Source: Pseudomonadota bacterium (GTDB taxonomy: Bacteria; Pseudomonadota; Gammaproteobacteria; UBA6186; Azoamicaceae). Taken from it: a DNA stretch of 11,114 bases. Below are positions 1-7,304 of this stretch, piece by piece. Under the pieces are notes generated by a model. The model searched no databases and had not been told where the DNA came from. It saw nothing but the letters and a program-made list of their open reading frames with translations. The translations under genes were made by a program, and so were the position numbers. Where the stretch lies: assembly GCA_021848375.1 (NCBI GenBank), contig JAJZUR010000050.1, positions 1-11,114 of the forward strand, written 5' to 3'. Numbering within the stretch: the first letter of the stretch is position 1; every line of letters starts with the position of its first letter.

Positions 1-125
1 ACAATGGCTTTACGCCGTTTCGCTTATTTTTCACGCGCACTTCGCGGACTCGTTTCGCAAAAAATGCTACGGCTACCTCGTACTACTCGCCGCGCTCGTT
101 TCACTCGCTTCCATGGCTCGCAGCG
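1..125. repeat. GC-rich non-coding stretch with degenerate internal repeats
   Basis: This stretch lies 3' of the autotransporter stop codon and is richer in GC than the neighbouring genes. The short unit CGTTTCGC or CGTTTCAC occurs three times, at 16-23, 51-58 and 97-104, and the copies are interspersed with CGCG/TCGC-rich words. CTCGC also flanks a CCATGG palindrome around 104-120. It resembles a fragment of a dispersed intergenic repeat family, but with one copy in view that is an inference. I see no convincing stem-loop terminator with a U tract. Confidence 0.4.
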
Positions 126-3100
126 TTAGAATATAAATTTAAATTTGAGAGTTGCGGATTGGCTCACAAAACCTTTTTTCAGTATTACATCATAGGATCC
201 AATTAACATCACTTGATCCGTCATCATTGAGGTTATGCTGCCGCCAAAATTCGTTCCTGCACGCGGTGGTTGCACTCCAGCCACGGTAAATGAACCACCG
301 CCGATATCAACAAATTGTGAAGTCACAATTAAATTTGCCGGTTTGGTATCGTATAGATATAACATATGAAGTTCCGGCAGAAACTCTTCCGGTTGGCTTA
401 CCTCTGCAATGCTACCGCCTAAACCAATTTGCACTTGATGAACTTGAATGGTATTCACCGATAAATTAACCCCTGGAGCGCCTTGTTCCGTATATTGTCC
501 TTGATTTAAATTAGAATAAAGCAATGTTGCTAAAGGAGAAATTTCGACTGTTGACACTGGAATAATAAAGCCCCCTTTTAGCTTACCTCCATATTGTACC
601 CCTTGATAATTTGCTGTAGCGGTTTGTCCCGTTACAATAATATTGCGCTTATTATGATAATTATTGGCGCCGATGGAAGCTAAAACATCTAAAAAGAGCG
701 GGCCATAACTGGCGCTGCCATACAAGGTTCCTTGCAGTGTTCCAAAGTTGAGTACGCTACCCGTCATATCACTTTGTTTAACAGCGCTTTGCGAATAGCT
801 TACCCCACCTCCGAAACGATAATATTCATTTAAAGGCGCATCCGCTAATATTCCAAATCCACCCGTAAAAGCAGTATATCCAGCGATTCCATTACGTGTT
901 TGTTGTTTAATAGAATTTCCAAAGAACATGGGTCCATAAGAACCATTCCCTTCTAACACGTCTCCCGCCATATAACCTGTTGTTAATTTGCTAAATCCGC
1001 CTTGCAAACGAGCGACTGTTTCTGAACGAAAGGTTTCTAAACGATGTTCAATAAAAGCATAGGGCAAATTTTGGGTTATCGGTTGCAATATGCTTTCGTT
1101 CGCAACTCCCTCTGGTGCCAAGTTCGATAATATGTCATCTACTCCAGCCATCGTGGTTTGCACATCTAAAACATTTAAAACCCCCGAAAGCTTTGTTTCA
1201 GCAACGCCTCTTTCTCGCAACTTATCTAATAACCGGGCAAGACTCCGCCATTCCGGATTAGAATCAATATCTTCTAACGGCGTTCGAACAGCAACCAATT
1301 GTAATGAATTACCGCTCAACTTCGACACAAACGATAATAAAGTCGTCGTAGGATAAGTAACCGTTGACGCACTATTAACGGTCATCCCGCCATTAGCCGT
1401 AATAATATTAAACGTATCTTTATCTAAAATATTAGCCGTATTTCCGGGGAGCGATACATTCACACTCCCTCCATTGATAGTACCCGTTCCCGTCACAATT
1501 AATTGACCAAAATTATTAATATCTTCTACTGTGACATTCAATGCGCCACCCGATTGTACATAATTTCCAGTAAGGGTTATTGAACCAATTCCCGTATTGA
1601 CTATCGTCCCAGCATTATTCACATTGGCACTCATATTATTATTTAAGGTTAGTGTTCCAGCAGCATTGACATTCAGCGTACCAATAGAAAATGGATTTGG
1701 CGCCGTAAATGCCGTATTGAGATTTAGCGTACCGGTGCCAGATATAGTTCCACTTAATGAACCGCCGCTATTGAGAGTCACAGCGCCGGGTGCGGCAATG
1801 TTTACAGTGGTGGTTCCCGTTACTGCTTTTGAAACCGTAAACGTTCCGCCAGTTACATTAATCGTCCCAACATTGGTAATGGTGGAAGATGGCGTGTAGT
1901 TGCCACTCACTAACAAAGCAGAAGTACCAGAACCCGTGATAGCGTCAGCAACCGACCCGCCATTCATTTCTAGCGTAGCGCCCGATCCGATTGAAACAGC
2001 GCCGGCAAGCGATCCCCCCGCGGGAAGTTTAATTTCACCATTGGTAATGGTTGTCGTTCCTCCAAACGTATTTGCGCCCGATAACGTTAAAGTTAATGCG
2101 CCTGCGCCGCTTTGCGTCAAACCGCCCGTTCCGCTGATAACCCCTGAAAAAGTGGTTGCTGTGGTTGTACTCACCGTCAGTGTTGCAGATCCCAGCGTAA
2201 CATTACCTGCACCGCTTAAATTCGCGATCGTTAATGCATTGCTATTTAATGCTAACGTCCCGCCAGCGCTGAGAGTCACGGCGGTAGCATTGCTTAATGC
2301 ATTCGCTGTACCCATTTGTAATATACCTGCGGTAATATTGGTAGGTCCGGTATAAATATGCGCACTCGATAATACAACGGTACCGGTATCTTGCATGCTT
2401 AAGCCACCTGCACCCGAAATCGTCGGACCCAAGTATGTAAAACTAGTCGTGCCCGAAAACCCAAAAAATGCGCCATTACTAACAGACACACCACTGGCGC
2501 TCGCAATAGACGCATCAATCAACAGTGTTCCCGAGGTAATCGCAACCGACCCCGCGAAAGAATTACTTCCGCTCCCTAAAGTAACTGTTCCACTGCCTTG
2601 CATCAATAAAGTGCCACCCGTCCCATTTATCTTAGCAGCAATGGTATAACTATTTCCCCCAATAAGACCTAAGGTTGCACCACTCGACAAAGTGATCATA
2701 GAAGTACTGAGGGTATTCCCAATCAGCAAAGTGCCCGCACTCACCGTTGTCGCGCCCGTATATGAAAGGGTGTTACCCGATAACGTTTGTGTTGCAGTAC
2801 CTGATTTAGTAATTCCACCCGTACCAGTGATATTTCCAGAGAATATCGCGTTAGACGTTTCTGATATGGTTAAGATGGTTCCTGTTAGCGTTAATGCCCC
2901 ACTACCGCTCAAACTCGTGATAGTTTGATTATTAGTACTTAACGTTGTTGTACCACCATTTAACACTAACGGTCCAAAATTATTCGCTCCAGAAAGTGTT
3001 AATGTATTGGTCGTAGATGCAACGGTTAGTCCACCCATACCTGTAATTGCTCCTGATAACGTCAAAGCATTGCCATTGGTATCAATGGTACCGCCACTCC

Positions 3101-4604
3101 CATTAACCGTGACTGTGCGCGTAGAAGAAAAGCCACTGGTTGTCTTTAACGTTCCACCCCCAAAGGTTATTCCTCCCGTTGTGTTTCCTAAACAACCATC
3201 CGCACTAACTTGGACTATGCCTGCATTGATAACTGTTCCACCGATATAGGAATTACTGGTATTCGCTAAAATTAAAGTGCCTGCACCCGATGCAACCAAA
3301 CTACCGCCAGTCCCACCTCCAATTCCATTGTCATCGGATATCGTGCCGTTTAAAGTTTGGGTAAAACCATTCCCAACATTAAAGGTCATTGCAGAAGCAC
3401 CCGTCGACTGCAAAAATAAATCTTGGCCGAGTGCTGTTCCGGCTATATATCCCATTCCTGCTGTAACCGTATTTCCGTTAAAACTTGTACTGTTTGCACT
3501 ATTATTGATAGTTAATGTTCCGCCAGAACGCACGAAAATTGCGCCGCCAAAACCGGAGCCTCCATTCCCTGAAGTATAAATTGTATTTCCTAAACCCCCA
3601 CCAGTACCTCCACCAAATCCACCTTTCCCCCCTAATCCATTATTGGTGGAACCACTTCCACCACCGCCACCGCCACCACTGCCAAATCCACCTACACCGC
3701 CCGTTCCATTCCCACCATATGCCCCGCCACCGCCACCACCAAAATTTGCGCCAGTGCCTCCAACCAGCCCTGATGCGTTATTTCCACCAACTCCACCACC
3801 GCCACCACCGCCATAAGTTGACGTATCACTGCCACCACCGCCACCGCCGCCTTGAGTACCCCCTAATCCTGGAGAGGTGCCCGCGCCATTACCTGCGGGA
3901 GCAGTTCCTATTAAAATACCCGTTGTCCCATTGGCTCCACCTGTACCCCCTGTAACAGACAAGCCAGCGCCGCCGCCGCCACCATAAGCACCCCCAATTC
4001 CGCCTACTCCACCAAGCATTCCACCCCCGCCTCCACCTCCAAAAAAGCTATCTGTACTCACTCCCCCCGCTCCTCCTGTTGCTTTATTTGAAGAAAAATT
4101 AATATCCGTTAAGACCACTGTTGCCAAATTGTTAACAAAAATAGCGCCACCAGCGCCCAAGGCCCCCCCACCACCGCTAATACCTATTCCCCCAGTCCCC
4201 CCAACTGAAGCGGCATTCTGAATAGTCATGCTTGATATCGTTACCGTACTGGAATTACTGGAATAAACAAAAAATGGACAATATTGATTACTGTTACCAT
4301 CAATCTTGAGACCAGACGATCCTGATCCATTAATTGTCATATTGGTTTGAATAGGCACCATATTAGAACCCAAGGTAATGGTGCTATTGGCTGCAACACT
4401 AAAATTAATCGTACTGCCAGGATTTGAATTTGCTTGTGTAATACAATAACGTAAATCGCCTGACGTACCGCTGCCTGATCCGCTATCCGTTGTTGCATTT
4501 ACAGTATAAGTATTAGCCGCATGAATATTCAGTGCCATAAAATACAATAGGAGTGCGGCCAGTAAAGATTGTTTGGTGTTTTTTCGATCCTTTATCGATT
4601 TCAC
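126..4604 (-). CDS. Large Gly-rich autotransporter (type Va secretion) adhesin-like outer-membrane protein
   Basis: The 1492-residue protein has classical autotransporter architecture. A signal peptide (about residues 1-29) has a Lys/Arg-rich start, a Leu-rich core and a cleavage site near IHA|AN. Next comes a beta-helix entry motif (GDLRYCITQANS, NPGSTINF) seen in many surface beta-helix proteins. Residues about 130-355 are very Gly-rich with runs of six to eight Gly. Residues about 430-1060 hold repeats of the autotransporter-associated strand type (GTGGLTQSGAGALTL, GGTTTITNGEI). A helical linker (about 1105-1200) precedes a barrel of about 290 residues ending in the strand SATLKFKFIF, with the terminal Phe expected for BAM recognition. 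The passenger has only three Cys. Start is GTG with Shine-Dalgarno AAGGGAAG just upstream. The passenger should be displayed on the cell surface, probably in adhesion; the ligand cannot be read from sequence. The class is secure and the role is inferred. Confidence 0.9.
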   Translation of the reverse strand: MKSIKDRKNTKQSLLAALLLYFMALNIHAANTYTVNATTDSGSGSGTSGDLRYCITQANSNPGSTINFSVAANSTITLGSNMVPIQTNMTINGSGSSGLKIDGNSNQYCPFFVYSSNSSTVTISSMTIQNAASVGGTGGIGISGGGGALGAGGAIFVNNLATVVLTDINFSSNKATGGAGGVSTDSFFGGGGGGGMLGGVGGIGGAYGGGGGAGLSVTGGTGGANGTTGILIGTAPAGNGAGTSPGLGGTQGGGGGGGSDTSTYGGGGGGGVGGNNASGLVGGTGANFGGGGGGAYGGNGTGGVGGFGSGGGGGGGSGSTNNGLGGKGGFGGGTGGGLGNTIYTSGNGGSGFGGAIFVRSGGTLTINNSANSTSFNGNTVTAGMGYIAGTALGQDLFLQSTGASAMTFNVGNGFTQTLNGTISDDNGIGGGTGGSLVASGAGTLILANTSNSYIGGTVINAGIVQVSADGCLGNTTGGITFGGGTLKTTSGFSSTRTVTVNGSGGTIDTNGNALTLSGAITGMGGLTVASTTNTLTLSGANNFGPLVLNGGTTTLSTNNQTITSLSGSGALTLTGTILTISETSNAIFSGNITGTGGITKSGTATQTLSGNTLSYTGATTVSAGTLLIGNTLSTSMITLSSGATLGLIGGNSYTIAAKINGTGGTLLMQGSGTVTLGSGSNSFAGSVAITSGTLLIDASIASASGVSVSNGAFFGFSGTTSFTYLGPTISGAGGLSMQDTGTVVLSSAHIYTGPTNITAGILQMGTANALSNATAVTLSAGGTLALNSNALTIANLSGAGNVTLGSATLTVSTTTATTFSGVISGTGGLTQSGAGALTLTLSGANTFGGTTTITNGEIKLPAGGSLAGAVSIGSGATLEMNGGSVADAITGSGTSALLVSGNYTPSSTITNVGTINVTGGTFTVSKAVTGTTTVNIAAPGAVTLNSGGSLSGTISGTGTLNLNTAFTAPNPFSIGTLNVNAAGTLTLNNNMSANVNNAGTIVNTGIGSITLTGNYVQSGGALNVTVEDINNFGQLIVTGTGTINGGSVNVSLPGNTANILDKDTFNIITANGGMTVNSASTVTYPTTTLLSFVSKLSGNSLQLVAVRTPLEDIDSNPEWRSLARLLDKLRERGVAETKLSGVLNVLDVQTTMAGVDDILSNLAPEGVANESILQPITQNLPYAFIEHRLETFRSETVARLQGGFSKLTTGYMAGDVLEGNGSYGPMFFGNSIKQQTRNGIAGYTAFTGGFGILADAPLNEYYRFGGGVSYSQSAVKQSDMTGSVLNFGTLQGTLYGSASYGPLFLDVLASIGANNYHNKRNIIVTGQTATANYQGVQYGGKLKGGFIIPVSTVEISPLATLLYSNLNQGQYTEQGAPGVNLSVNTIQVHQVQIGLGGSIAEVSQPEEFLPELHMLYLYDTKPANLIVTSQFVDIGGGSFTVAGVQPPRAGTNFGGSITSMMTDQVMLIGSYDVILKKGFVSQSATLKFKFIF
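3540..4215 (-). repeat. Poly-glycine low-complexity coding repeat in the autotransporter passenger
   Basis: The plus strand is dominated by CCACCG/CCACCA triplets, which read on the minus strand as GGN glycine codons. They encode recurrent blocks such as FFGGGGGGGM, YGGGGGAG, TYGGGGGGGVGG and NFGGGGGGAYGG, separated by GG-A/T/V-GG spacers. The repeat is in frame, so triplet gain or loss changes length rather than frame. A C7 tract (G7 on the coding strand) lies at 4163-4169. Confidence 0.8.
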
Positions 4605-4765
4605 GGTCTTCCCTTAAATGCCTTGGCCGCCTATTCCAAAATTAGGTGGTTAAATAACAATAATATCTATACATTTTTTCTGGATATAGCCTATTAAAAA
4701 AGTTTAGACTAGAAAGTAAATATGCGCCAAAATTGCTAAAGTTTTGTAGGTTGAAATATTTACAA
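4605..4765. promoter_or_regulatory. Divergent intergenic region between the autotransporter gene and hemC
   Basis: This AT-rich 161-bp gap must hold the start signals of both divergent genes. On the minus strand the best -10-like hexamer is TATTAT (plus-strand 4660-4665), without a clear -35. On the plus strand candidates include TAGACT (4705-4710), again without a good -35. A short inverted pair CTATA/TATAG lies at 4667-4671 and 4685-4689. I cannot name an operator or assign a start site. The location is firm because of the divergent genes; the hexamers are weak guesses. Confidence 0.4.
4608..4615 (-). promoter_or_regulatory. Ribosome binding site of the autotransporter gene
   Basis: On the minus strand AAGGGAAG stands 3 nt before the GTG start at 4602-4604, with its AGGG core about 6 nt away. 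This supports GTG as the start; the signal peptide begins immediately there. Confidence 0.65.
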
Positions 4766-5686
4766 ATGAAAAGATCGCTTCGAATTGTATCTCGTCAAAG
4801 TAAACTCGCTTTATGGCAAGCTGAATTTGTGCAACAAAAATTACAAGCACTGCATCCAAATTTACCCATTGAAATTATTGGGATACAGTCTAAAGGCGAT
4901 AAAAATGTCGATATTCCGCTCTATGAATTTGGTGATAAAGGTGTTTTTGTTGCTGATCTGGAAGGATATTTATTGAATGATACTGCGGATATCGCCGTGC
5001 ATTCTGTCAAAGATATGCCAAATGTATTACCTAAAGATTTAGAGCTTGCCGCTATTTTACAACGAGAAGATCCAAGAGAAGTTTTTGTTTCTGTAGAATT
5101 TCCGACACTCGAAAGTTTACCTGCTCGCGCGATTATTGGCACTTCTAGTTTAACTCGGCAAAGCCAGATCCGCGCTTTGCGTCCCGATCTTTCCATCACC
5201 TTTTTACGCGGCGCCGTTGATAATCGCATTAGCCAATTGCAAGAAGGAAAGTATGATGCCATGATTCTCGCTGTTGCGGGTTTAAAAAGACTAGGATTAA
5301 CTGAATATATTCAGCAAATTTTCGAGCCAGCGCAATTATTGCCTTCCGTTGGCCAAGGCGCGCTCGGAATAGAATGCCGCAAAAATGATAAGGCAACGAA
5401 ACGTTTATTGCAGCCTTTACATCATCTGCCCACTGCCCGCTGCGTGCTGGCCGAAAGAAAAATGGAGCAGCGGTTAGAAACGGGATCTGAATTGCCGATT
5501 GCAGGACTGGCGAATATCACACCTGATGGCAATTTACGGTTGCAAGGCTTGGTTGCAAGTCCGGATGGAAGGCGCATACTAAAAACCAGCCATCACGGAA
5601 AACCAGACACCCTGCTAACCATCGGCGAAATCGTTGCAGAACAATTGATAGCGCTTGGCGCGCACGAATTATTATGCACATCTTAG
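4766..5686 (+). CDS. hemC: Hydroxymethylbilane synthase (porphobilinogen deaminase) with non-canonical active site
   Basis: This 306-residue cytoplasmic enzyme of tetrapyrrole synthesis should join four porphobilinogens into hydroxymethylbilane. Family landmarks are clear: LRIVSRQSKLALWQA at the N-terminus with the conserved Arg (R10), AVHSVKDMP with catalytic Asp83, RGAVDNR (R148, R154), ILAVAGLKRLG, and SVGQGALGIECR. Numbering is one less than E. coli throughout, with no gaps up to the cofactor loop. There LEGGCQ of E. coli reads LETGSE, so the dipyrromethane-bearing Cys242 is Ser241 (TCT, 5486-5488). The SSLRRQ motif is SSLTRQ, so the Arg131 equivalent is Thr130. The frame is intact, as if under selection. 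ATG 4766 gives the normal length; an upstream in-frame TTG (4751, just after GTAGG) would add five residues. The ribosome site is weak. Family certain; activity uncertain. Confidence 0.95.
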   Translation: MKRSLRIVSRQSKLALWQAEFVQQKLQALHPNLPIEIIGIQSKGDKNVDIPLYEFGDKGVFVADLEGYLLNDTADIAVHSVKDMPNVLPKDLELAAILQREDPREVFVSVEFPTLESLPARAIIGTSSLTRQSQIRALRPDLSITFLRGAVDNRISQLQEGKYDAMILAVAGLKRLGLTEYIQQIFEPAQLLPSVGQGALGIECRKNDKATKRLLQPLHHLPTARCVLAERKMEQRLETGSELPIAGLANITPDGNLRLQGLVASPDGRRILKTSHHGKPDTLLTIGEIVAEQLIALGAHELLCTS

Positions 5687-6423
5687 TCACCCGTCCCGTC
5701 GGTGTAGCACAAAGGCTTTGTGAAAAAATAAATGCAATCGGCGCCATTGCTTTGCCCTTTCCAACCATTGAAATCCATAAACATCCTGATGAAATCTTGT
5801 TTCAAACCGGAATTGACACACTAGCAACGACTGATATTGCCATTTTTGTAAGCCGCCATGCAGTCCAGTTTGCGCTACCCGCTATTCAACAACGCTGGAA
5901 CCCTTTGCCGCCCGTTTTGTGGACTGCCATTGGGCCAGGTACTGCAGAAGCACTGAACGCACATGGGATTCAAAACGTTTTTTGGCCCCCGGCTCCACCC
6001 TATGAATCGGAATCACTCCTCGCAACCAAAACTTTCCAGGCCGTCGCCGGAAAACGGGTCATCATCTTTCGAGGTAATGGCGGCCGCCCTTTATTATCTC
6101 GAGCCTTACAAGAACGGGGGGCAATTGTTCAAATAGTTGAGGTTTACCAGCGGTCTTTGCCCACTACGAACATTGAAACTTACCCCTCATTACGTCATAC
6201 TTCCATTGATGTCATTGTGACAACCAGTGTCGAGTGTCTCAATAACCTAATGCTGCTCGGCGGAGAAAGGTTGGCGGAGTTAAAAGAGATCCCACTTATC
6301 GTTGTCGGCAAACGAATGTGTGAACGCGCAATTCAGCTAGAATTTAAAAGAACCCTGGTCGCGGCAGGCGCAGACGATAATGCCATTATGGATGTAGTAA
6401 TGAAGTTTAAGGACAGTCGTTAG
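5674..6423 (+). CDS. hemD: Uroporphyrinogen-III synthase
   Basis: The 249-residue protein cyclises hydroxymethylbilane with inversion of ring D to give uroporphyrinogen III. This family is poorly conserved, but its scattered landmarks are present in order: the opening ILVTRPVGVAQRL, PFPTIEI, the VSRHAVQFA segment, AIGPGTAEAL, GKRVIIFRGNGGRPLL followed by ERGA and VEVYQR, the domain-2 segment DVIVTTSVECLNNL, and IPLIVVGKRM. Length matches the usual 240-260. It overlaps hemC by 13 nt, and no Shine-Dalgarno precedes the ATG (upstream is GCGCACGAATTATT), so translation probably depends on ribosomes finishing hemC. Its place directly after hemC supports the call. Confidence 0.93.
   Translation: MHILVTRPVGVAQRLCEKINAIGAIALPFPTIEIHKHPDEILFQTGIDTLATTDIAIFVSRHAVQFALPAIQQRWNPLPPVLWTAIGPGTAEALNAHGIQNVFWPPAPPYESESLLATKTFQAVAGKRVIIFRGNGGRPLLSRALQERGAIVQIVEVYQRSLPTTNIETYPSLRHTSIDVIVTTSVECLNNLMLLGGERLAELKEIPLIVVGKRMCERAIQLEFKRTLVAAGADDNAIMDVVMKFKDSR
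6409..6413 (+). promoter_or_regulatory. Ribosome binding site of hemX
   Basis: AAGGA inside the end of hemD lies 9 nt before the GTG start at 6423, which overlaps the hemD stop codon by one base (TAGTG). It fixes GTG as the likely start. Confidence 0.55.
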
Positions 6424-7304
6424 TGAAAACAGCAATATTTAGCTTATTCATTGCATGTACCGTATTATTATTGAGCCTATTCCAATTTGAAAAATATCAA
6501 AAATTTGCCCTGAACACGCAACTCTCCCAAAAAAAGTTAGAAGATGAAGTTAATCTTAAATTAGAAACCGCACAACAAATGATGAATAAACAAACCCAAA
6601 TCACGCAACGAATCTTTACCGAAAGTGATGGGCCGCTTTGGAAAATGGCAGAAATTGATTACTTGGTTTCGGCGGCTAATGCCCGCCTCCTTTCACGCGA
6701 GGTGAATACCGCTATCCGGTTGCTGACCATAGCGCAAGAAAAAATTGAAGCCTTAAACGATGCTAGACTCACCCCGCTTTATCAGGCCGTTACTAAAGAT
6801 CGCGATGCGCTGCAAACGCTATCGATGCCAAATTTAACAGCGCTTTGGCGAAACGTCAGTACGCTAATGGAAGAAGCCTCACAATTAGCGCCGCGCGGAA
6901 CGTTAATCATCAATACTGAATCAAAAACAGCTGCGCCATCGCAAGCTGCTGATAGTTCATGGCAACAAAAATTTTCAGAAACATTGTCCGAAATGAAAGA
7001 TCTTATTAAAATCAGGCATTATTCAAAACCGGTTGAACCCTTATTGTCTGAATCAGAAAAAAGACTAATCCAATTAAATTTGCAAACACTATTCGAAACA
7101 ACTCGATTGGCCATTTTATCGGAAGAACCAACCATCTATTTGCAATCCATACAAGATCTGAAACAATGGTTAGCGGCTTATTACGATGATACTCAATCAA
7201 ACGTCAAACATATCGATACTGCGTTAACTGAGCTCAATGCAATCACGTTACGCCCAGAAATACCTAAACTTTCATCCATTGATTTATTAACCTTATTGAG
7301 GTAA
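6423..7304 (+). CDS. hemX: HemX-family membrane-anchored protein
   Basis: The 293-residue protein has an N-terminal membrane segment (about residues 3-20), then a charged, Gln/Lys-rich helical stretch likely to form a coiled coil (about 22-60). The conserved HemX domain follows: DGPLWKMAEIDYLV, ANARLL, NTAIRLLTIAQEKI, then SEMKDLIKIRHY, LLSESEKRLI, and near the end WLAAYYDD. It should be inner-membrane anchored with most of the protein in the periplasm. Homologues are often labelled uroporphyrinogen-III methyltransferase, but no SAM-binding methyltransferase domain is present and the biochemical role is not settled. It is shorter than E. coli HemX (about 390) because the N-terminal cytoplasmic extension is almost absent. 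It overlaps hemD and hemY by one base each. Confidence 0.9.
   Translation: MKTAIFSLFIACTVLLLSLFQFEKYQKFALNTQLSQKKLEDEVNLKLETAQQMMNKQTQITQRIFTESDGPLWKMAEIDYLVSAANARLLSREVNTAIRLLTIAQEKIEALNDARLTPLYQAVTKDRDALQTLSMPNLTALWRNVSTLMEEASQLAPRGTLIINTESKTAAPSQAADSSWQQKFSETLSEMKDLIKIRHYSKPVEPLLSESEKRLIQLNLQTLFETTRLAILSEEPTIYLQSIQDLKQWLAAYYDDTQSNVKHIDTALTELNAITLRPEIPKLSSIDLLTLLR

Noticed and set aside
112..117. CCATGG palindrome as a terminator stem
   Set aside because: Pairing does not extend beyond six bases and no U tract follows on either strand.
4..129. 41-codon plus-strand open frame (ATG at 4) rich in Arg
   Set aside because: No ribosome site is visible, the composition follows the GC-rich repeat, and its stop overlaps the end of the autotransporter gene; more likely non-coding repeat.
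1090..3955. Several plus-strand open frames of 80-150 codons opposite the autotransporter gene
   Set aside because: Their products are Pro/Val/Ala-rich or His/Arg-rich low-complexity strings that mirror the repetitive Gly/Thr/Ser coding on the minus strand; no domains or convincing ribosome sites, so they are antisense shadows.
5481..5500. HemC Cys-to-Ser change as the product of a local frameshift or misalignment
   Set aside because: Residues on both sides (ERKMEQRLE before, LPIAG after) align to the family without gaps, so the frame is continuous and the substitution is real at the level of this sequence.
6423..7304. hemX as a uroporphyrinogen-III C-methyltransferase
   Set aside because: No SAM-dependent methyltransferase domain or its Gly-rich motifs are present; that label is an old annotation carried with the HemX family.
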